Shown here: piece after piece, positions 26,927-36,859 of the stretch | How positions within the stretch are numbered: position 1 is the stretch's first letter | Layout of the letters: each line of letters begins with the position of its first letter | Assembly: GCF_025716875.1 (NCBI RefSeq) | Contig: NZ_JAOVZB010000003.1 | Coordinates: forward strand, 62,001 to 126,000 | From: Marinomonas sargassi | GTDB taxonomy: Bacteria; Pseudomonadota; Gammaproteobacteria; Pseudomonadales; Marinomonadaceae | Direction: 5' to 3' | Length of the DNA stretch: 64,000 nucleotides | The notes under the pieces: generated by a model | Seen by the model: the letters and a program-made list of their open reading frames with translations, nothing else | The model's database searches: none | Told to the model about the DNA's origin: nothing | Position numbers and translations under genes: made by a program

Positions 26927-27994
26927 CTAGTTTGTCGCTTGGTTAGTGAAAGTAAGGCGGTTATTTATAAAGAAGTCACACGCCAATAAGAAAAACAACA
27001 ATACCCCTTGGAACATGCTGACCACGGCAACCGGAATGCCCATTTCGATTTGTGCTAAATCGCCACCCATATAAAGTACTGCCATAAAAACAGCAGCAAT
27101 AATGGCTCCGATAGGATGCAATCGCCCTAAATAGGCAACAATGATGGCTGAGTAGCCATAACCTGGAGAAACGTTGGGAACTAGTTGACCTATTGGACCT
27201 GTTGTTTCACTTACCCCAGCAAGGCCTGCTAATGCACCAGCAAACAGCATGACTAACCAGCCAAGTTTGTTACCTTTGAAGCCAGCATATTTTGCCGCAG
27301 ATTCATCCGCGCCAAAGACTCGAACCTGAAAACCTAGATGGGTTTTGGTTAGAATAAACCAGCCAATTACACTTGCAATAAGAGCAAAAAGTACACCTAG
27401 GTGAATGCGACTGTCTTCAAATAAAGTTGGCAAGAGAGTATTGTCAGCAAAAAGAGCAGACTCTGGGAATCCATAACCTTGCGGGTCTCTTAATGGCCCG
27501 TGTACAGACCAAATGAGTAAGTACAAGGCTATGTAGTTAAACATTATGGTGGTAAGGATGAGGTTGGAGTTAAAGCGTAACTTTAAATAAGTCGGGATAG
27601 CTGCGCATATCATTCCAGATAGCATGCCAGCAATGAGTGTTAGAGGCAGTGCGAATATAGATTCTGACTCGATAAAGTAAAGTGCCGCAGCAGAGCCACC
27701 TAATGCACCCGCTAAAAGTTGTCCTTCAGCACCAATATTCCACATATTAGCTCGATAACAAAGGGACAGTCCTACAGCACACAATAAAAGAGGCCCCATT
27801 TTAACGAACATTTCGCCGATATTATAAGCATCGGATAATGGGGCGATTAACAATACTTGTAGTGCCTGTACTGGAGATTTACCGATTGCTGTGAATAAAA
27901 TCCCGCCAAAGATGAGTGTTAAAGTAACAGCCAATAATGGAGAAACGAATTTCATTGTATTGCTAGGCTCAGTTCGAGCTTGAATAAGAATCAT
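26927..27994 (-). CDS. BMP-type ABC transporter permease, first subunit (NupP/YufP-like)
   Basis: A permease of 355 residues with about ten helices. LCYRANMWNIGAEGQLLAGALGG, and the cytoplasmic loop FQVRVFGADESAAKYAGFKG, are characteristic of the YufP/NupP subunit. Its start codon overlaps the ATPase stop by four bases (27991-27994), so translation is coupled. It partners with the downstream permease. Confidence 0.92.
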   Translation of the reverse strand: MILIQARTEPSNTMKFVSPLLAVTLTLIFGGILFTAIGKSPVQALQVLLIAPLSDAYNIGEMFVKMGPLLLCAVGLSLCYRANMWNIGAEGQLLAGALGGSAAALYFIESESIFALPLTLIAGMLSGMICAAIPTYLKLRFNSNLILTTIMFNYIALYLLIWSVHGPLRDPQGYGFPESALFADNTLLPTLFEDSRIHLGVLFALIASVIGWFILTKTHLGFQVRVFGADESAAKYAGFKGNKLGWLVMLFAGALAGLAGVSETTGPIGQLVPNVSPGYGYSAIIVAYLGRLHPIGAIIAAVFMAVLYMGGDLAQIEMGIPVAVVSMFQGVLLFFLLACDFFINNRLTFTNQATN

Positions 27995-29562
27995 ATTACA
28001 GCCTCCTTAGTCGGTGATTGAGGCTGCGTTGTACTTGCTTGTTCATTAATAAAGGTGCCTGCCATCCATTGACCAATTTGGTCAATGTTAGTGTCTTCTG
28101 TTTTAACTTGAGGAGATAAGTAGCCATCACAAACAGCTGCCATGCAATCGGCTAGCAAGAAAAGCTCATCGATGTCTTCGGAGACTAGTAATATGGCTGC
28201 GCCTTGGTCTCTTAACTCGAGTAATGCTTGGTGTATGGCTAATGCTGCACCAACATCCACACCCCATGTAGGGTGAGCACAGATCAACACTTTAGGGTCT
28301 TGGCCAATTTCTCGACCCATAATGAATTTTTGTAAGTTACCACCACTTAAGCTTCTGGCTTCTGAGAACTCACCATGGCATTTCACTTTATACTTTTCGA
28401 TAAGTTGGTTGGTGTAATCTTTTACACCTTGCCATTGTACTAGGCCTTTTGAAACGAAACCTTTGCTATGAGTGAGTAGGGTATTTTCTGTTAAACTCAT
28501 ATCTGGAACCGCACCACGACCTAGACGCTCTTCAGGTACGTATGCCATGCCGAGTTTACGTCTTTCCCCTGCGTGTAGATGGCCTATTTCCAGCTCATTC
28601 ATAAGTAATGCACTACCAACATTACGATCATCTTCACCACTGAGAATAGCCATTAACTCATCTTGTCCATTACCTGCGACACCGGCGATACCAAGAATTT
28701 CACCTGCCTTTAAATCAAAATTGATTTTCTTTAATGCGGTGCCAAATGGCTGCTTAGAAGACAAGGATAGATTGGAGGCTGTAAATAGTGTTTTAGAACC
28801 TTCTTTTTTAGAATAACCAGCGTCCTGCTCGGCAAGATCACCTACCATCATTTTTGCAATGGAAGCAGGGGTTTCATCATTTGGGACACAAGTATCAACT
28901 ACTTTTCCGCCTCTCAATATGGTTGCTTGATCACATATTTCCGTGACTTCATGTAATTTGTGGCTAATAAAAAGAACGCTACAGCCCTCTTTAGAGAGAA
29001 TTCGTAGCACATCAAATAACCCAGATACTTCTTGTGGTGTGAGTACTGAAGTGGGCTCATCAAGGATTAACAATTTAACGGACTGTACAAGGCAGCGCAT
29101 AATCTCCACTCTTTGCCTTTCACCAATAGAAAGAGAGTGTACGTATCTAGTTGGGTCAACATTTAAGCCATACTCTTCAGAAAGTGTATTAATACGGCTA
29201 TCGAGATCGTCGATTTGACTTAGTTGTTTTTTACTTAAACAGAGCTCTATGTTCTGGCTGACAGTTAACGTTTCAAATAAAGAGAAGTGTTGGAATACCA
29301 TACCAATGCCGAGTTCTCGGGCGATAGAGGGAGACTTAATATTTACTTCTTTACCATTCCATAAAATGTCTCCTTTATCGGGGGAGACAACGCCATAAAT
29401 TGTTTTTACGAGAGTACTTTTGCCAGCACCGTTTTCTCCGAGTAAAGCGTGTATTTCACCCGGTTGAAGCGTGATACTAATATCGTCATTTGCTAAGCAG
29501 CCTGGATATTGTTTTGTAAGGCCTATTAACTCAAGCCGAGATACCGATGTTTGCGCTTTCAA
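27991..29562 (-). CDS. BMP-type ABC transporter ATP-binding protein (tandem ATPase, NupO/YufO-like)
   Basis: Two fused ATPase domains (523 residues), as in RbsA-type importers. The first half has Walker A GENGAGKST, signature LSIGERQRVEIMR and Walker B LLILDEPTSVLTP. The second half is degenerate at Walker A (GVAGNGQDELM) and Walker B (VLICAHPTWGVDVGA) but keeps LSGGNLQKFIMGRE, the normal asymmetry of this class. It is the first gene of the ATPase-permease-permease-binding-protein operon. I see no recognisable purine-regulator site upstream. Confidence 0.93.
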   Translation of the reverse strand: MKAQTSVSRLELIGLTKQYPGCLANDDISITLQPGEIHALLGENGAGKSTLVKTIYGVVSPDKGDILWNGKEVNIKSPSIARELGIGMVFQHFSLFETLTVSQNIELCLSKKQLSQIDDLDSRINTLSEEYGLNVDPTRYVHSLSIGERQRVEIMRCLVQSVKLLILDEPTSVLTPQEVSGLFDVLRILSKEGCSVLFISHKLHEVTEICDQATILRGGKVVDTCVPNDETPASIAKMMVGDLAEQDAGYSKKEGSKTLFTASNLSLSSKQPFGTALKKINFDLKAGEILGIAGVAGNGQDELMAILSGEDDRNVGSALLMNELEIGHLHAGERRKLGMAYVPEERLGRGAVPDMSLTENTLLTHSKGFVSKGLVQWQGVKDYTNQLIEKYKVKCHGEFSEARSLSGGNLQKFIMGREIGQDPKVLICAHPTWGVDVGAALAIHQALLELRDQGAAILLVSEDIDELFLLADCMAAVCDGYLSPQVKTEDTNIDQIGQWMAGTFINEQASTTQPQSPTKEAVI

Positions 29563-29943
29563 AATTCTAGTGCCCTAAAATGATTTTTAATGGATATATT
29601 ATTTATCACTCAATATGTTAACTTTCTTGCACCATAAATGCGATCTGTTTGCACTATTTTGGTTCGCGTCTGTATTAAATTTGACCGATTAGTTAGTTAT
29701 TTTGAGTGGCAATCTATATTGGCTATATATATATCAATATCCATGCCAATGGGGGTGTTAGTTACTGAGTTCTATCTTGAGGAATATCTAATTTTAGCTG
29801 TGCTATTGAGGCGTTTTATTTTCTTTTAACTTGGCTCATCAATAGGAAGTTTATTGTCAAACAAGTATAATGAAAGATTCGATTATTATGCTGCTATGTT
29901 ATGGAGAATATAGTGCCTAAAGTTTCACTCAACTAGGTTCATT
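29563..29943. other. 381-base divergent intergenic region
   Basis: Lies between the purine importer operon (minus) and the diguanylate cyclase (plus), so it should hold both promoters. It is A/T-rich with a TATATATATAT stretch near 29726. A 63-residue open frame inside has no ribosome site or recognisable features. I see no operator I would defend. Confidence 0.5.
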
Positions 29944-31044
29944 GTGTATTTTCCAATTCAAAAAACATTAGAAAAATATCTCAATATCGGTTTTGCCAAG
30001 GGCGATACGGGTAACGACTTAAATCAAAAGCACGTTGTAAATTTCTCTTATTTATTATTTTTCGCTTCTTGCTTAGTTCTACTGTTGTTTTTCAGCTTCA
30101 TTAGTCAGCCTATCCTTGCTGTCTTTTGCTTCATTTGGATGCTAATGGGAGGTGTGGCTTGGCGTTATTGTTACAAAGGTGAATTTACTCGAGCGCAAAT
30201 TACTTTCCCTATTTTAAAGAGCAGCAAAGTGCTTATTTTATGCTTGTTCTTTTTTGGCGAAGAAACTGGGTTTCACTGGTTGTTTGCCAATATCATTGTC
30301 TATGCTGTTGTGGTTTTTAGAGGCGATCAGAAGGTGATAAAATACGGTATCTTATTTTCATCTAGCCTAGGTTTTCTCGTTTGTGAGTTCTTTAGTCAAA
30401 GTAGCCTTGCTCTGACAGAAGTAGGCAAAAGTCTTTGTATTTTCTTTGTATTTTTCAAATTAACCTTTCATTTTACCACCGTCATTACCTTGGTGATGAG
30501 TCGTCTTAATGCTGTAAATTTGTACTTACGCAATCTTGCTGAAAAAGATGAATTAACAGGTTTGTATAACCGCCGTAAAGTGCTGGCTGAGGCGCAAAAT
30601 ATCTTTGAAGCCTCTGTACTTAATAGTACTCCATGTATATTTGCCATTATCGATTTAGATTATTTTAAAAAGGTTAATGATACCTATGGGCATGATGCAG
30701 GGGATTTGGTGCTGGCGAAAGCGGCAAGCATTATGAAGTCTGCACTTAGACCTCAAGATCTGATTGGTCGATATGGTGGTGAAGAGTTTATCGTTATTAT
30801 GAGAAATATCCATATAGAACAGTCTGTTATACTCATGAATAAGATGCGAGAAAGTATTAAAAATAGCCAGATTTCACTACGTGATGACACGGAAATATCG
30901 ATATCCTTAAGTATCGGATTAGCCTCTATGGATTCTTCAACATCTCGTTATGAAGAAGTGTTGGTAAAAGCAGATAAAGCCTTGTATCTTGCCAAGCACA
31001 ATGGTCGAAATTGTGTTTATACAGAAATGGATTCACTTCTTTAA
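29944..31044 (+). CDS. membrane diguanylate cyclase (GGDEF domain)
   Basis: Makes cyclic di-GMP. The N-terminal half (residues about 32-185) has several hydrophobic helices and no named sensor domain. The GGDEF domain begins at DELTGLYNRR (about 202) and has the active-site motif GGEEF at 278-282. An inhibitory-site RxxD (RPQD, 269-272) sits five residues before it, so product inhibition is likely. There is no EAL domain. The start is a GTG with no strong ribosome site; an in-frame stop at 29911 limits any longer form. The signal sensed is unknown. Confidence 0.92.
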   Translation: MYFPIQKTLEKYLNIGFAKGDTGNDLNQKHVVNFSYLLFFASCLVLLLFFSFISQPILAVFCFIWMLMGGVAWRYCYKGEFTRAQITFPILKSSKVLILCLFFFGEETGFHWLFANIIVYAVVVFRGDQKVIKYGILFSSSLGFLVCEFFSQSSLALTEVGKSLCIFFVFFKLTFHFTTVITLVMSRLNAVNLYLRNLAEKDELTGLYNRRKVLAEAQNIFEASVLNSTPCIFAIIDLDYFKKVNDTYGHDAGDLVLAKAASIMKSALRPQDLIGRYGGEEFIVIMRNIHIEQSVILMNKMRESIKNSQISLRDDTEISISLSIGLASMDSSTSRYEEVLVKADKALYLAKHNGRNCVYTEMDSLL

Positions 31045-31145
31045 AATATATTTTTACTTTGTATTGACATATGAGTTGTCCACTTACTCTGTGGATAAGT
31101 TTGTTGGCTACTCGATTTTTCCTTTATTTTTGGTGTGGTGCTGTT

Positions 31146-31817
31146 TTGTTTGAAGTGATCTTTCGTTGTTATGACTACTGGATAATAAATAAATCAGAAG
31201 GTGTGAGCTTTCACCATGAGTCAAACGAAGCTGGACTAATACAGGCTCTTTCTGAAGCTTTTCCCGAGCAAAGTTTTTACCCTGTACATAGGCTGGATAA
31301 AATGACATCAGGCCTATTAATTGTTGCTTGTCATAAAAAGGCGGCGGCTCTTTTTGGCTCTATATTTGAAAATCATGAAATCGAAAAACGCTACCTTGCT
31401 TTCTCAATACGTAAACCTAAAAAGAAACAAGGTACAATAGCGGGTGGTATGGAACCGAGTCGAAGAGGACAGTGGAAGCTAACGCAAGGTAAAGATAATT
31501 TTGCCATTACTCAGTTTTTTTCTGCGGCGCATCAAGGAGGTAGGGCATTTATAGTTCGGCCTTTAACAGGAAAAACACATCAAATTCGTGTTGCTTTAAA
31601 AAGTATTGGTTCACCTATTTTAGGGGATTCAAGATATGGTGGAGAAGCTGCAGATCGAGGTTATTTGCATGCTTATGCTTTGTCCTTTGATTGGCAAGGT
31701 GAGAGAAAACATTATATTTGCCCTCCAATATCTGGTGATATTTTTACCAATGATTTTATGGCGTGCGTAGAAACTAAATTGGATGACGCGTTATTAATTT
31801 GGCCATCTAAAAAATAA
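31146..31817 (+). CDS. RluA-family pseudouridine synthase
   Basis: Converts uridine to pseudouridine in RNA. The catalytic aspartate is in YPVHRLDKMTSGLL, and RPLTGKTHQIRVALK and GDSRYGG are the remaining family motifs. The domain starts FEVIFRCYDYWIINKSEGVSF, like relatives that begin MFDVLF. I therefore chose the TTG at 31146 (224 residues). An ATG at 31071 would add 25 hydrophobic residues without family support and has no ribosome site. The rRNA or tRNA target cannot be told. It lies between the cyclase gene and rlmM on the same strand. Confidence 0.85.
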   Translation: MFEVIFRCYDYWIINKSEGVSFHHESNEAGLIQALSEAFPEQSFYPVHRLDKMTSGLLIVACHKKAAALFGSIFENHEIEKRYLAFSIRKPKKKQGTIAGGMEPSRRGQWKLTQGKDNFAITQFFSAAHQGGRAFIVRPLTGKTHQIRVALKSIGSPILGDSRYGGEAADRGYLHAYALSFDWQGERKHYICPPISGDIFTNDFMACVETKLDDALLIWPSKK

Positions 31818-31861
31818 TTATATAGCTCAGCAGAGTTTGCTCTGCACGAGAAGGAATCTGA

Positions 31862-32914
31862 ATGAAAAATATTTTAGTTTATTGTCGTCAAGGCTTTGAA
31901 AAAGATTGTGCGGCAGAACTCTCTGAAGTAGCCAGCAGTAAAGGGTTTTATGGGTATGCCAAGGTAGTTCAAGACTCTGGTTACGTCGTTTTTCATTTGG
32001 ATCAGCCTGATGCCGGTGAGTTGTTAATTAAGCAACTAAGGTTTAATCAATTAATCTTTGCTCGACAAATTATTGCTGTGAATGATTTGATTGAAATGGA
32101 GCAGGGCGGTCGAGTTCAGATTTTATTAGAAGCCGCTCGTGAACTTCCTTTGGCTGAAGATATATGGATTGAAACAGCCGATACTAATGAAGCCAAATCG
32201 CTATCGGGTCTGATTAAAAAGCTCGACAAGCCGTTACGTGAAGGTTGGAAAAAATCTGGCGTGTTGCGTAACAAAGCAGTAGGAGTGAGACATCATCTTT
32301 TCCTATTGAGTGGCACAGAAGCCTACTTGGGCGTTTCTTATTCTGAATGCCGCAGTGAATTTCCTATGGGGATTCGTCGATTACGTTTCCCAGCCGCTGG
32401 CCCAAGTCGATCGACTCTTAAACTTGAGGAGGCTTTCTTACAATTTGTCCCTGAAAAAACACGTGAAAGAGATTTGGTGGAGGGTATGACTGCTGTTGAT
32501 CTAGGCGCTGCTCCCGGTGGTTGGACATATCAGTTTGTCAAAAAAGGTATTCATGTTTTTGCTATTGATAATGGCCCTATGCAAAAAGAGTTGATGGCGA
32601 CAGGCCTTGTCCAGCATGAAAAAGCGGATGGTTTTAAGTTTGAGCCTCCTTATATGGTGGATTGGTTGGTTTGCGATATGGTGGAAAGGCCGATCAAAGT
32701 GGCGGAGCTAATGGCGAATTGGTTGGCAAAAGGTTTAACGCGAAGAGCTATTTTTAATTTGAAGTTGCCCATGAAAAAGCGTTACCAAGAAGTGTCTTTG
32801 TGTATGGAAAAAATTAACACGCTTTTGAAGCAAGCTGGTGTAGCTTACCACTATCAAATAAAGCATCTTTACCATGATAGGGAAGAAGTGACCGTGTGTA
32901 TCATGATTAAATAA
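31862..32914 (+). CDS. rlmM: 23S rRNA 2'-O-ribose C2498 methyltransferase RlmM
   Basis: A Rossmann methyltransferase of 350 residues acting on C2498 of 23S rRNA. The N-terminal THUMP-like region starts NILVYCRQGFEKDCAAEL; the SAM motif is MTAVDLGAAPGGWTYQFVKKG, with WLVCDMVERP and the KDKE-type catalytic lysines in FNLKLPMKKRY. LPMGIRRLRFPAAGPSRSTLKLEEAF is replaced here only slightly from the E. coli pattern. Good ribosome site (AAGGAA) at about 31850. It ends at a clear terminator. Confidence 0.95.
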   Translation: MKNILVYCRQGFEKDCAAELSEVASSKGFYGYAKVVQDSGYVVFHLDQPDAGELLIKQLRFNQLIFARQIIAVNDLIEMEQGGRVQILLEAARELPLAEDIWIETADTNEAKSLSGLIKKLDKPLREGWKKSGVLRNKAVGVRHHLFLLSGTEAYLGVSYSECRSEFPMGIRRLRFPAAGPSRSTLKLEEAFLQFVPEKTRERDLVEGMTAVDLGAAPGGWTYQFVKKGIHVFAIDNGPMQKELMATGLVQHEKADGFKFEPPYMVDWLVCDMVERPIKVAELMANWLAKGLTRRAIFNLKLPMKKRYQEVSLCMEKINTLLKQAGVAYHYQIKHLYHDREEVTVCIMIK

Positions 32915-32960
32915 AGGTGAAAAATACCTTATACGTCTATTAAGAAAAGCTTACTTAAAA

Positions 32961-32996
32961 ACTAAAAAAGCCCTGATTTTTCAGGGCTTTTTTAGT
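32961..32996 (+). terminator. terminator of rlmM
   Basis: A 16-bp stem (arms at 32961-32976 and 32981-32996, core AAAGCCCTGA / TCAGGGCTTT) with a T-rich 3' arm. Confidence 0.9.
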
Positions 32997-33155
32997 TTCG
33001 AACTATTTTATTTATGATCTTCGACAAGTATTTTCCTTCTTATCATTGAAATATCCTAACTTCGCCTATAGATTGTATATATCAAACAAATAAATTTTAG
33101 GAGGATGTGGATTTAAGTAAACACCAATTTGATCAAAACAGAAGGAAAGTCTTAT

Positions 33156-33554
33156 ATGTATACATTGAATATTAGCGGTCATCACGTTCAGTCTAGCGAA
33201 GAAGTACGAGAAGTTGTTAAAGAAAAAATGGATCATCTGGCTCGTGTTACCGATCAAATCACAACCATCAATGTGATTCTTAATACTGAAAAGCATGAAG
33301 TTCATGAATTAATTGTAGAGGCCAGTGTGCATATTCCTGGTCATGATTTATTTGCTACGGTTAAAACAGATAAGCAACTTAAGCCAGCCTTAGATCTTCT
33401 GGTTGGAAAGTTAGAAAAACAGCTCATTAAACATAAATCCAAATCTAAAACGGCAGCCCGCCAACATCATCTAAACGCTCAAGACATGGAAACACCTATT
33501 GAGCGTCAGCTACAAGACGAGTTCGATCAACTTGTTGAGAGAGAAGTCATTTAA
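33156..33554 (+). CDS. hpf: ribosome hibernation promoting factor (HPF/RaiA family)
   Basis: Binds the 30S decoding centre and stores ribosomes in stationary phase. The protein begins MYTLNISGHHVQSSEEVREVV and has the beta-alpha-beta-beta-beta-alpha pattern of the family. I chose ATG 33156: AAGGAAAG lies just upstream, and the longer TTG form (33129) does not fit relatives. The 132 residues exceed the short HPF (about 95); the extra C-terminal part is charged and ends QLQDEFDQLVEREVI. It lies apart from rpoN, the usual neighbour of hpf. Confidence 0.88.
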   Translation: MYTLNISGHHVQSSEEVREVVKEKMDHLARVTDQITTINVILNTEKHEVHELIVEASVHIPGHDLFATVKTDKQLKPALDLLVGKLEKQLIKHKSKSKTAARQHHLNAQDMETPIERQLQDEFDQLVEREVI

Positions 33555-33576
33555 TTTAGCTTTAATAGACTAGTAT

Positions 33577-33601
33577 AAGCCTCGCATAGCGGGGCTTTTT
33601 A
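33577..33601 (+). terminator. terminator of hpf
   Basis: A 9-bp stem (AAGCCTCGC / GCGGGGCTT, one G-U) with a 3-base loop and T tract, about 20 bases after the stop. Confidence 0.85.
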
Positions 33602-33668
33602 ATGCCTGACATCTACACTTTTTATATAGAGTGGAAAGAAGTATGGTGCTTTCTTATAAAGTAGAGAA

Positions 33669-33704
33669 ACAAAAAAACGGCATCTCAAGAGATGCCGTTT
33701 TTAC
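33669..33704 (-). terminator. terminator of acnB
   Basis: A perfect 14-bp stem (33673-33686 with 33689-33702; core ACGGCATCTC) with T tract on the minus strand, about 30 bases after the acnB stop. Confidence 0.9.
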
Positions 33705-33731
33705 TATAGGCTCAGCGCTTTAGCTAAAATT

Positions 33732-36533
33732 TTAAACGTTTGCTGTAGGAATAAGTTCCGAAGCAACGGTCATTTCTTCTGCTGGGGGCGCGAAGTCTGT
33801 TAGGTTAATGCCTTCAACTGCCGCTGTGTATTCTTCGATGGTTGGGAAACGACCCAAAATCGTAGAAAGTACAACTAGAGGTGTTGAACCAAGCAAAGAT
33901 TCACCTTTCTTCTCAGCAGTATCAGCTACAACACGGCCTTGGAACAAGCGAGTCGATGTGGCGATTACGGTATCACCTGGCTCAGCTTTTTCTTGGTTAC
34001 CCATACATAAGTTACAACCAGGGCGCTCTAGGTACAGGATGTTTTGGTACTTAGTACGTGCTTCAGATTTTGGCTTCGCATCGTCGAATTCAAAACCTGC
34101 GTATTTAGCAAGAACTTCCCAATCACCTTCAGCTTTAAGCTCATCAACAATGTTGTAAGTTGGTGGAGCAACAACTAGAGGTGCTTTAAATTCGATACTG
34201 CCATTTTGCTTCTCAATGTTACGTAGCATCTGAGCAATAATCTGCATGTCACCTTTGTGAACCATACATGAACCAACAAAGCCTAGGTCAACCGTTTTAC
34301 CTTTGTAGAAAGATACTGGACGGATAACATCATGAGTATAACGCTTAGAAACATCATCGTTATTCACATCAGGGTCGGCAATCATTGGCTCTGAAATTTC
34401 GTCAAGATCAACAACAACTTCTGCGTAGTATTTTGCTGAATCATCAGGAGCAAGGGCTGGTTGCTCACCAGATTGGATTCCAGCAATACGTTTATCAGCT
34501 AGATCGATAAGGCCCTGTAGCGTTTTAGCTTCGTTATCCATGCCTTTGTTGATCATGATCTGAATGCGGCTTTTCGCTAATTCAAGAGATTGAATTAAAG
34601 TGTCGTCTTGTGAAATACAGATAGAAGCTTTCGCTTTCATTTCTGCAGTCCAGTCAGTGAAAGTAAAAGCTTGGTCAGCTAGCAGCGTACCTATGTGTAC
34701 TTCGATAACGCGACCTTGGAAGACGTTCTCACCGCTAAACTGCTTAAGCATTTGTGCTTGAGTCGCATGTACAACGTCACGGAAGTCCATGTGGCTTTTC
34801 ATTTCGCCTTTGAACGTCACTTTTACTGACTGAGGGATTGGCATTGTCGCTTCACCTGTTGCCAGTGCTAGCGCAACTGTACCTGAGTCAGCACCAAATG
34901 CGACACCTTTAGACATACGGGTATGAGAGTCACCACCAATAATAATTGCTTGATCATCTACTGTGATGTCATTCAATACTTTATGGATTACGTCTGTCAT
35001 TGGCGGGTAAACGCCTTTCGGGTCACGGGCAGTGATTAAGCCAAACTTGTTCATGAAAGACATAAGCTTTGGAATGTTTGCTTGTGCTTTCTTATCCCAT
35101 ACAGATGCTGTGTGACAACCTGATTGGTATGCACCATCAACACTTGGAGAAATAACAGTTGCAGCCATAGACTCAAGTTCTTGAGAAGTCATCAAACCAG
35201 TTGTGTCTTGAGAACCAACAATGTTTACTTTAACGCGAACATCAGAACCTGCGTGAAGTGGTGTTTCAGAAGCGACGCCAACTGCATTTTTGTTGAAGAT
35301 TTTTTCAACAGCCGTTAAGCCTTGGCCTTCGATTGACATTTCTTTTGCAGGTGCAAAAACAAGAGGTGCTTTAACGCCCAAAGTTTCTGCTGCGAATGTT
35401 TGTAGTTTCTTACCGAAAACAATTGCGTAAGAACCACCTGCTTTCATGAACTCAACGGATTGAGGTGTGAAGGCAGAAGATACATCTACAAGTTCTTTGT
35501 CGCCGTTGTATAGTTTCTTCTCTTTAGTGTTGATAGTCAGCACAGTGCCTGTTGCGACAGAGTAAGCTTCTTCTAATACTGGGTCGCCATTTGCGTCAGT
35601 AACTACTTTGCCTTCAGCATCTGTTTTCTTAACCCAGTTTTTAAGGTCAAGACCAATACCACCAGTAACACCAACAGTCGTTAGGAAGATAGGAGAAATA
35701 CCGTTTGTACCAGCAACAACAGGAGCGATGTTAACGAATGGAATGTATGGGCTAGCTTGTTTACCTGCCCAAAGAGCTACGTTATTTACACCGGACATAC
35801 GAGAAGAACCTACGCCCATAGTGCCTTTTTCGGCAATAAGCATAACTTTCGCGTTAGGGTGCTTAGCTTGTAGAGCTTGGATTTCTGCTTGTGCTTCAGG
35901 TGTGATCATGCACTTGCCGTGTAGTTCACGGTCAGAGCGAGAATGTGCTTGGTTACCTGGTGACAGCAAATCGGTAGAGATATCACCTTCTGCGGCGATA
36001 TAAGTGACAACTTCGATTTCTTCGTCAATTTCAGGAAGTTTAGTGAAGAACTCAGCTTGCGCGTAGCTTTCCAAAATCTCTTTTGAGATTGGGCAGCCTT
36101 TATTGTAAGCCGCTTGCAAACGCTCAGTATCTGCTTCGTAAAGGAATACTTGGGTTTTAAGAACATCTGCTGCTTGCTTAGCAATGTTAATGTCCTTTTG
36201 ATCTAACACAAGGTCAAGTAGCACCTTGATAGAAGGGCCACCTTTCATGTGAGAAAGAAGCTCAAAAGCAAAATCAGGTGTGATTTCTTCAACTGCTTCT
36301 TTGCCTAAAATAATATCTTTCAGGAAAGCCGCTTTTGCATCAGCTGCACTGGTTGTTCCTGGGATTGTGTTATAGATAAAAAAGTTAAGGGATTCAGCAC
36401 GGTGTTCATTGCCAGTGTCTTTGATTTGGGCAATAACTTCTGACAAGAGATCAGCACTGTCGATTGGTTTTGGGTGTAGACCCTCACCCTTACGATCTTC
36501 TATTTCTTGTAAATACTCTAAATACAGGCTCAT
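33732..36533 (-). CDS. acnB: aconitate hydratase B
   Basis: A [4Fe-4S] enzyme that isomerises citrate to isocitrate in the TCA cycle, and can bind mRNA when its cluster is lost. The N-terminal HEAT-like domain is B-type specific. Cluster cysteines lie in SGCHTASVW and in GCNLCMGNQ near the C-terminus. I chose ATG 36533 (MSLYLEYLQEIEDRKGEG, 933 residues), with GAGGTG upstream; an earlier in-frame start adds 14 residues unlike the family. It is a single-gene unit with its own terminator. Confidence 0.96.
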   Translation of the reverse strand: MSLYLEYLQEIEDRKGEGLHPKPIDSADLLSEVIAQIKDTGNEHRAESLNFFIYNTIPGTTSAADAKAAFLKDIILGKEAVEEITPDFAFELLSHMKGGPSIKVLLDLVLDQKDINIAKQAADVLKTQVFLYEADTERLQAAYNKGCPISKEILESYAQAEFFTKLPEIDEEIEVVTYIAAEGDISTDLLSPGNQAHSRSDRELHGKCMITPEAQAEIQALQAKHPNAKVMLIAEKGTMGVGSSRMSGVNNVALWAGKQASPYIPFVNIAPVVAGTNGISPIFLTTVGVTGGIGLDLKNWVKKTDAEGKVVTDANGDPVLEEAYSVATGTVLTINTKEKKLYNGDKELVDVSSAFTPQSVEFMKAGGSYAIVFGKKLQTFAAETLGVKAPLVFAPAKEMSIEGQGLTAVEKIFNKNAVGVASETPLHAGSDVRVKVNIVGSQDTTGLMTSQELESMAATVISPSVDGAYQSGCHTASVWDKKAQANIPKLMSFMNKFGLITARDPKGVYPPMTDVIHKVLNDITVDDQAIIIGGDSHTRMSKGVAFGADSGTVALALATGEATMPIPQSVKVTFKGEMKSHMDFRDVVHATQAQMLKQFSGENVFQGRVIEVHIGTLLADQAFTFTDWTAEMKAKASICISQDDTLIQSLELAKSRIQIMINKGMDNEAKTLQGLIDLADKRIAGIQSGEQPALAPDDSAKYYAEVVVDLDEISEPMIADPDVNNDDVSKRYTHDVIRPVSFYKGKTVDLGFVGSCMVHKGDMQIIAQMLRNIEKQNGSIEFKAPLVVAPPTYNIVDELKAEGDWEVLAKYAGFEFDDAKPKSEARTKYQNILYLERPGCNLCMGNQEKAEPGDTVIATSTRLFQGRVVADTAEKKGESLLGSTPLVVLSTILGRFPTIEEYTAAVEGINLTDFAPPAEEMTVASELIPTANV

Positions 36534-36859
36534 GGACACCTCTGAATAATAATTGATGTGGATGTTATGTACCAAAAAAGGATATGGGGGATGAAATGGC
36601 CTTAAATTATGCTCTAGGCAGCCGACTTCATTGTTTCATTCCTTGATTAGTGTTCTTGTTAGGATAGTCACTTTACAAGACAAAAAAGCGAAAAAATGAC
36701 TCTCCATCATTTCTTAGAGTAACAGGCTATTGTTTCTGGCCTATTGCTCAATAAATCTCAACACTTTTTATTCTATAGAAAAAAACTGTCAATGGCTTAC
36801 AGAAAGCCATAACAATTTAGAATAGGTGGTATTTAGCGGAATTATTCTGATTTAGATTC
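36534..36859. other. 326-base intergenic region upstream of acnB
   Basis: Holds the acnB promoter region and, near 36778-36811, a 7-bp hairpin (ATGGCTT / AAGCCAT) followed after a short gap by a T-rich stretch on the minus strand, perhaps a weak terminator of the pseudokinase gene. No coding frame looks real. Confidence 0.45.

Noticed and set aside
29638..29829. 63-codon open frame in the divergent gap
   Set aside because: Leu/Ile-rich but with no start signal and no recognisable family; more likely chance in A/T-rich promoter DNA.
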